Part shown: positions 6,978-10,316 of the stretch, piece by piece | Position numbering within the stretch: position 1 is the first letter of the stretch | How the letters are laid out: each line of letters starts with the position of its first letter | Assembly (NCBI GenBank): GCA_024640585.1 | Contig: JAHEEQ010000146.1 | Coordinates: 1-10,316, forward strand | DNA length: 10,316 nucleotides | Direction: 5' to 3' | DNA from: Micrococcales bacterium | GTDB lineage: Bacteria; Actinomycetota; Actinomycetes; S36-B12; UBA5976 | The notes under the pieces: model-generated | Told to the model about the DNA's origin: nothing | Seen by the model: only the letters and a program-made list of their open reading frames with translations | Database searches by the model: none | Made by a program: the position numbers and the translations under genes

Positions 6978-7148
6978 ATGCTCACAATTCTCGGGACCTT
7001 GATGTGGCTAGTTCTGCCACTCACCGCAACCGTGGTTGGCTATTTCCTCTTGCGCCGCAAACTCAATGCTGATCCAAACGCCAACATTGAAGCTGGCGTC
7101 CATAGCTTGCGCGAATTTCGTAGCTTGTTGAATTCGGACGAGGACTAA
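6978..7148 (+). CDS. small single-pass membrane protein of unknown function
   Basis: This 56-residue protein has a good ribosome site (AAAGGGG, five-base gap), which favours this ATG over an in-frame ATG at 6921. Residues about 3-24 form one hydrophobic membrane helix, followed by RRK, so the N-terminus probably faces out and the tail stays in the cytoplasm by the positive-inside rule. The tail is polar and ends acidic (NSDED), with a SLREFRSL segment that may form a short amphipathic helix. Its stop codon is two bases before the start of the Lon-like protease, so the two are translationally linked. I do not recognise a named family. The constant position next to a membrane-anchored protease suggests an accessory or substrate role (inference). 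Confidence 0.75.
   Translation: MLTILGTLMWLVLPLTATVVGYFLLRRKLNADPNANIEAGVHSLREFRSLLNSDED
7140..7144 (+). promoter_or_regulatory. Shine-Dalgarno site supporting the TTG start of the Lon-like protease
   Basis: GAGGA lies six bases before TTG 7151, inside the last codons of the upstream small gene. No ATG or GTG at the start of the signal-anchor gives a comparable arrangement, so the TTG start is well supported. Confidence 0.6.
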
Positions 7149-7150
7149 CT

Positions 7151-8239
7151 TTGCGATTTCTTAGCAAGTCTTCTCGTCTTTATGTAGCAACTTGTGCACT
7201 CGCACTCGTCCTACTTTTGTTGACCGCGCTATTGCCGTTTCCGTATGTACGCGAAGAAGCAGGACGGACTTTTAATTCACTAGGCAAAATCGGTACAACT
7301 GAATTGTTAAGTGTGCAAGACACACCTGAACATCCAACTTACAAAACCAATGGCAAATTGATGGTGCTAACCGTTGCTTCCTGGGGCGGTCCGTATGGAC
7401 GTCTAACTTGGATTGACGCATTGCGCACATTGATCGACGATTCGGTTCACATCTTGCCGGCCAGTTTCTTGTATCCAGAAGTTACTTCAACTGAAGACAT
7501 TGTGAACGAGGGTCAGCAAATGTTCGCCGGCTCCGAATCAAATGCGATTGCAGCTGCGATGAAATATCTCAATATCCCCACAACGACAACACTTATTGTT
7601 GGAGGAGTTTCAAAAAACAAACCTGCATTTGGAATTTTGGAAGATGGCGACGTAATAACGAAATTTAACGAAGTTGATGTAGAGAACTTCGACCAAATTA
7701 AATCATCGATGGACAACGTGGAGCCTGGCACAAAAATCAATGTGACTGTTTTGCGTAGTGGAATCGAAAAAACTTTCCAGATCGAAACTATTGATGATGG
7801 AAAGGGTAGAGCCGTCATAGGAATCAATGTTTATTCAGACATCGAAGCTCCGATGGATATTCAAGTGCACTTGAAAGATGTCGGTGGACCAAGCGCAGGC
7901 CTCAATTTCACATTAAGCATTATTGAAAAACTAACCAAAGCGGATTACATGCGTGGTCGCACAATTGCAGTGACCGGCGAAATCAATTCGGTAGGAGAAG
8001 TTGGTCCTATTGGTGGATTACCACAAAAAATTCGTGGCGCACAAGATGCTGGTGCAACAATTATGTTGATTCCGGTCGACAACTGCCAAGATGTTCCAGA
8101 TGATTATGCTGGCAAAATGAAAATCGTCCCAGTTGAAAATATAAATGGGGCAATTTCGGCATTAAGTATGTATGTCAAAATGAATTTACCTTCCTGCGAC
8201 AACCCACAAATTTGGCATAACCCTGCCGAAGACCACTAA
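7151..8239 (+). CDS. membrane-anchored PDZ-Lon-like serine protease (S16 family, Rv3194c-like)
   Basis: This 362-residue protein starts at TTG. An N-terminal anchor (about 11-32, leucine-rich) is followed by an extracytoplasmic part with the family's TFNSLG element (40-45). A PDZ domain (about 145-215) contains GVSKNKPAFGILEDGDVI and a second strand pair ending near residue 213. The C-terminal Lon proteolytic domain (about 235-345) shows the catalytic serine in GGPSAG (Ser248) and the catalytic lysine in the PIGGLPQKI segment (Lys293), the Ser-Lys dyad of Lon. There is no ATPase domain, so it is the ATP-independent 'Lon-like' form found in Actinobacteria and Firmicutes, active outside the cytoplasmic membrane. 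A lone Cys pair near the end (349 and the earlier 312) could form a disulfide. It is probably in an operon with the small membrane protein before it and UPF0182 after it. Substrates are unknown. Confidence 0.92.
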   Translation: MRFLSKSSRLYVATCALALVLLLLTALLPFPYVREEAGRTFNSLGKIGTTELLSVQDTPEHPTYKTNGKLMVLTVASWGGPYGRLTWIDALRTLIDDSVHILPASFLYPEVTSTEDIVNEGQQMFAGSESNAIAAAMKYLNIPTTTTLIVGGVSKNKPAFGILEDGDVITKFNEVDVENFDQIKSSMDNVEPGTKINVTVLRSGIEKTFQIETIDDGKGRAVIGINVYSDIEAPMDIQVHLKDVGGPSAGLNFTLSIIEKLTKADYMRGRTIAVTGEINSVGEVGPIGGLPQKIRGAQDAGATIMLIPVDNCQDVPDDYAGKMKIVPVENINGAISALSMYVKMNLPSCDNPQIWHNPAEDH

Positions 8240-8265
8240 AAACGAATCCTTGATACGGTGAACCT

Positions 8266-10316
8266 ATGAGTAACGATTTATTTAATGTTTCAAACCCGAA
8301 TGCGAAGAAATCCCGCAGCCTAATTTTCACATTAGTCACCCTCGGCGTACTCGCCATGATTTTCTTAGCTGTAGCTCAGTTCCTAACCGATCGCATGTGG
8401 TTTGAGTCAGTAAATGCAACTCAAGTTTTTGATACCTTGCTAATCACCAAAATTCAACTGTTCTTATTCGGTGCGTTAATTGGTTTGGTTTCTGCCTACA
8501 TCACAATCACTTACGCTCTTCGAAATCGTCCAGCGTTCAACATCTCAAATACTGTTCCGAACGCACAGAATATAAATGAAATTCTCGGCAAAATTAGCAA
8601 ATTCGGCACACTTGCAATTCCGGCGGTTATCGGCCTTATTACTGGCTCCGCTTTTGCAGGGCTTACAGAGCAATGGCTGTTATACCGAAACTCAACTCCA
8701 TTCGGCGAAGTCGATGTAACTTTTGGCAAAGACATTTCCTTCTTCGTTTTCGAACTTCCATTCTTACGCTCACTAAATGGGCTGCTTTCAACAGTTATTG
8801 TTTTGTGCGGCCTGCTTGCAATTGTTTTGCACTACTTGCAGGGGCATATTCGCGTTGTTGGCCAGGAAAATACCCGTGTCCGCATGAACTTCAGCGATGA
8901 TGCTCGGCGCCAACTTGCAGTAATTACTGGCCTTTATCTTGCAATCTTTGCTTGGAGTTACTACCTAGATCGTTTTGAATTAGTGCTTTCCACAAATGAT
9001 CTGATCACGGGTATGAAGTTTGTAGACGCTTCTGTAAAACTACCTGCGCTCAATATTTTGGCTGGTATCGCGCTCGTGGTCGCCTTCCTATTTTTTGCAA
9101 ATGTATTTATGAAGAACTGGGCATTGCCACTTCTTGGCAGTGCGCTGCTAATTATTTCTTCAATTCTCATCGGCGGAGTCTGGCCAGCTTTCGTTCAACA
9201 AGTTCAGGTTAAGCCTGATGAGCAATCAAAGGAAGCTCCTTATATCGAGCGAAACATTGCAGCAACGCGCGACGCGTATGGACTAAAAGATGTTAACTAC
9301 CAAAGCTATGACGCTACAGAAACTGTTGACTCAACTATCTTGGCAAAGGACTCAGCCACCCTTAGCAACATTCGCTTGCTAGATCCGTATGTAGTTTCAA
9401 GCACCTTCGAACAACTTCAACAACTAAAAGGCTTCTACTCATTTGCCGAAACTCTTGATGTTGCTCGCTATGAAATTGGCGGCGAAACTCGCGGAGCCCT
9501 ACTTGCGGTTCGCGAAGTGAATCTCGATGGCATTCCAGAATCACAGCAGAACTGGCTCACTAATCACTTGATTTACACCCACGGTATTGGCTTGGCTGCG
9601 GCTTACGACAACACTTCAACAGTTGACGGGCAACCTTCGTTTTTTGAATCAGATGTCCCACCATCAGGATTGTTAAATGTCACAGAGCCACGAATTTATT
9701 TCGGAGAACAATCAACTCAATACTCGATTGTTGGCGGAAGTAAAAACATTGAACTTGATTACCCAGATGACACAAAACCATCTGGCCAACAAACCACCAC
9801 ATACACAGGCAAAGGCGGTGTCTCAATCGGTGGCACTCTGAACAAGCTTTTGTTCGCTGCTCGTTTTGGTGAACCTAACTTCCTGCTTTCAGAACAAATC
9901 ACTGACAACTCACGCGTGCTATACAACCGCACACCTGTTGAACGTGTGAAAGCAATTGCACCATGGCTCACTCTTGATGGCGATCCTTACGCTGCCGTAG
10001 TTGAAGGACGCATAGTTTGGATTCTTGATGGTTACACCACCACAGGCAACTTCCCTTACAGCCAGACCACATCACTCGCTGATGCAACCTCAGATTCATT
10101 CCAACAGCGCACAAGCGGTGGCACCATCAACTACATCCGCAACTCTGTAAAAGCTGTTGTAGATGCATACGACGGAACTGTCACGCTATATGCCTGGGAT
10201 GAAAAAGACCCAATCTTGAAGGCCTGGAGCGCAGTGTTCCCAGGACTGATTGAAGATAAATCAAAGATGAGCGACACATTGCTTTCGCAAATTCGTTACC
10301 CTGAAGATTTGTTCAA
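8266..10316 (+). CDS. UPF0182 family membrane protein (Rv3193c-like), 3' end outside window
   Basis: 683 codons are visible of a family usually close to 950-1000 residues; the frame is open to the window edge. Seven hydrophobic helices stand out at about 19-41, 58-83, 115-135, 168-190, 217-235, 259-281 and 286-310. A large extracytoplasmic domain follows, opening with the family signature: QQVQVKPDEQ (311-320), then EAPYIERNIAATRDAYGL (323-340). Later conserved parts include NVTEPRIYFGE and NKLLFAARFGEPNFLLSEQI. ATG 8266 has a modest GGTGA site four bases before it. The gap to the protease stop is only 26 bases with no terminator, so it is likely the last known gene of that operon. Function is unknown; the constant pairing with a PDZ-Lon-like protease hints at envelope quality control or processing (inference). 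Confidence 0.92.
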   Translation, partial: MSNDLFNVSNPNAKKSRSLIFTLVTLGVLAMIFLAVAQFLTDRMWFESVNATQVFDTLLITKIQLFLFGALIGLVSAYITITYALRNRPAFNISNTVPNAQNINEILGKISKFGTLAIPAVIGLITGSAFAGLTEQWLLYRNSTPFGEVDVTFGKDISFFVFELPFLRSLNGLLSTVIVLCGLLAIVLHYLQGHIRVVGQENTRVRMNFSDDARRQLAVITGLYLAIFAWSYYLDRFELVLSTNDLITGMKFVDASVKLPALNILAGIALVVAFLFFANVFMKNWALPLLGSALLIISSILIGGVWPAFVQQVQVKPDEQSKEAPYIERNIAATRDAYGLKDVNYQSYDATETVDSTILAKDSATLSNIRLLDPYVVSSTFEQLQQLKGFYSFAETLDVARYEIGGETRGALLAVREVNLDGIPESQQNWLTNHLIYTHGIGLAAAYDNTSTVDGQPSFFESDVPPSGLLNVTEPRIYFGEQSTQYSIVGGSKNIELDYPDDTKPSGQQTTTYTGKGGVSIGGTLNKLLFAARFGEPNFLLSEQITDNSRVLYNRTPVERVKAIAPWLTLDGDPYAAVVEGRIVWILDGYTTTGNFPYSQTTSLADATSDSFQQRTSGGTINYIRNSVKAVVDAYDGTVTLYAWDEKDPILKAWSAVFPGLIEDKSKMSDTLLSQIRYPEDLF

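Noticed and set aside
7513..7827. 104-codon minus-strand frame
   Set aside because: It is antisense to the PDZ domain of the Lon-like protease and has no supporting features.

Overview
The window looks like a stretch of chromosomal core from a moderately AT-rich, compact actinobacterium. The gene order is the reason: nudC, uvrD2, an ABC1/UbiB-like kinase, a ThiF/E1-like protein, a DUF5679 zinc ribbon, a zincin-like DUF2342 protein, a PDZ-Lon-like protease and a UPF0182 membrane protein. From memory, this matches the Mycobacterium tuberculosis Rv3193c-Rv3199c neighbourhood and its Streptomyces counterpart. The low GC for an actinobacterium, the tiny gaps and the overlapping gene ends suggest a streamlined lineage such as freshwater Nanopelagicales (acI). 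That placement is inference and was not tested. There is no sign of mobile DNA, phage, CRISPR, tRNA or rRNA.

Layout. From 1 to about 755 (minus strand) lies the 5' part of nudC, cut by the window edge. Positions 820-2883 (plus) hold uvrD2, complete with its tetracysteine and HRDC-like C-terminus. It converges with the ABC1 kinase (2880-4193, minus), and the two genes overlap by three bases at their stop codons. The kinase is the second gene of a minus-strand pair whose first gene is the ThiF-like protein (4221-5243). A gap of about 207 bases holds foldable DNA next to a strong ribosome binding site, followed by a 53-residue zinc-ribbon gene (5451-5612, plus). A strong bidirectional hairpin terminator separates that gene from the convergent zincin-like gene (5662-6882, minus). 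Divergent from the zincin, a plus-strand run starts with a 56-residue membrane protein (6978-7148). Two bases later comes the PDZ-Lon-like protease (7151-8239), and then UPF0182 (8266 to the window end, incomplete).

How the genes may work together. nudC (NAD(H) and NAD-cap hydrolysis) and uvrD2 (DNA helicase) are housekeeping genes. The ThiF-like/ABC1 pair and the membrane protein/Lon-like/UPF0182 trio are conserved across Actinobacteria, but their joint role is not known to me. The most unusual points are these: an E1/cyclodehydratase-like protein with no visible TOMM partners, operonic with an ABC1 kinase; a zincin-family protein whose HExxH-equivalent position looks degenerate; a tightly packed version of the locus with no room for whiB7 or the mycoredoxin gene found there in relatives; and a structured leader whose palindrome runs into the ribosome binding site of the zinc-ribbon gene. 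I see no fully novel multi-gene defence or biosynthetic system.
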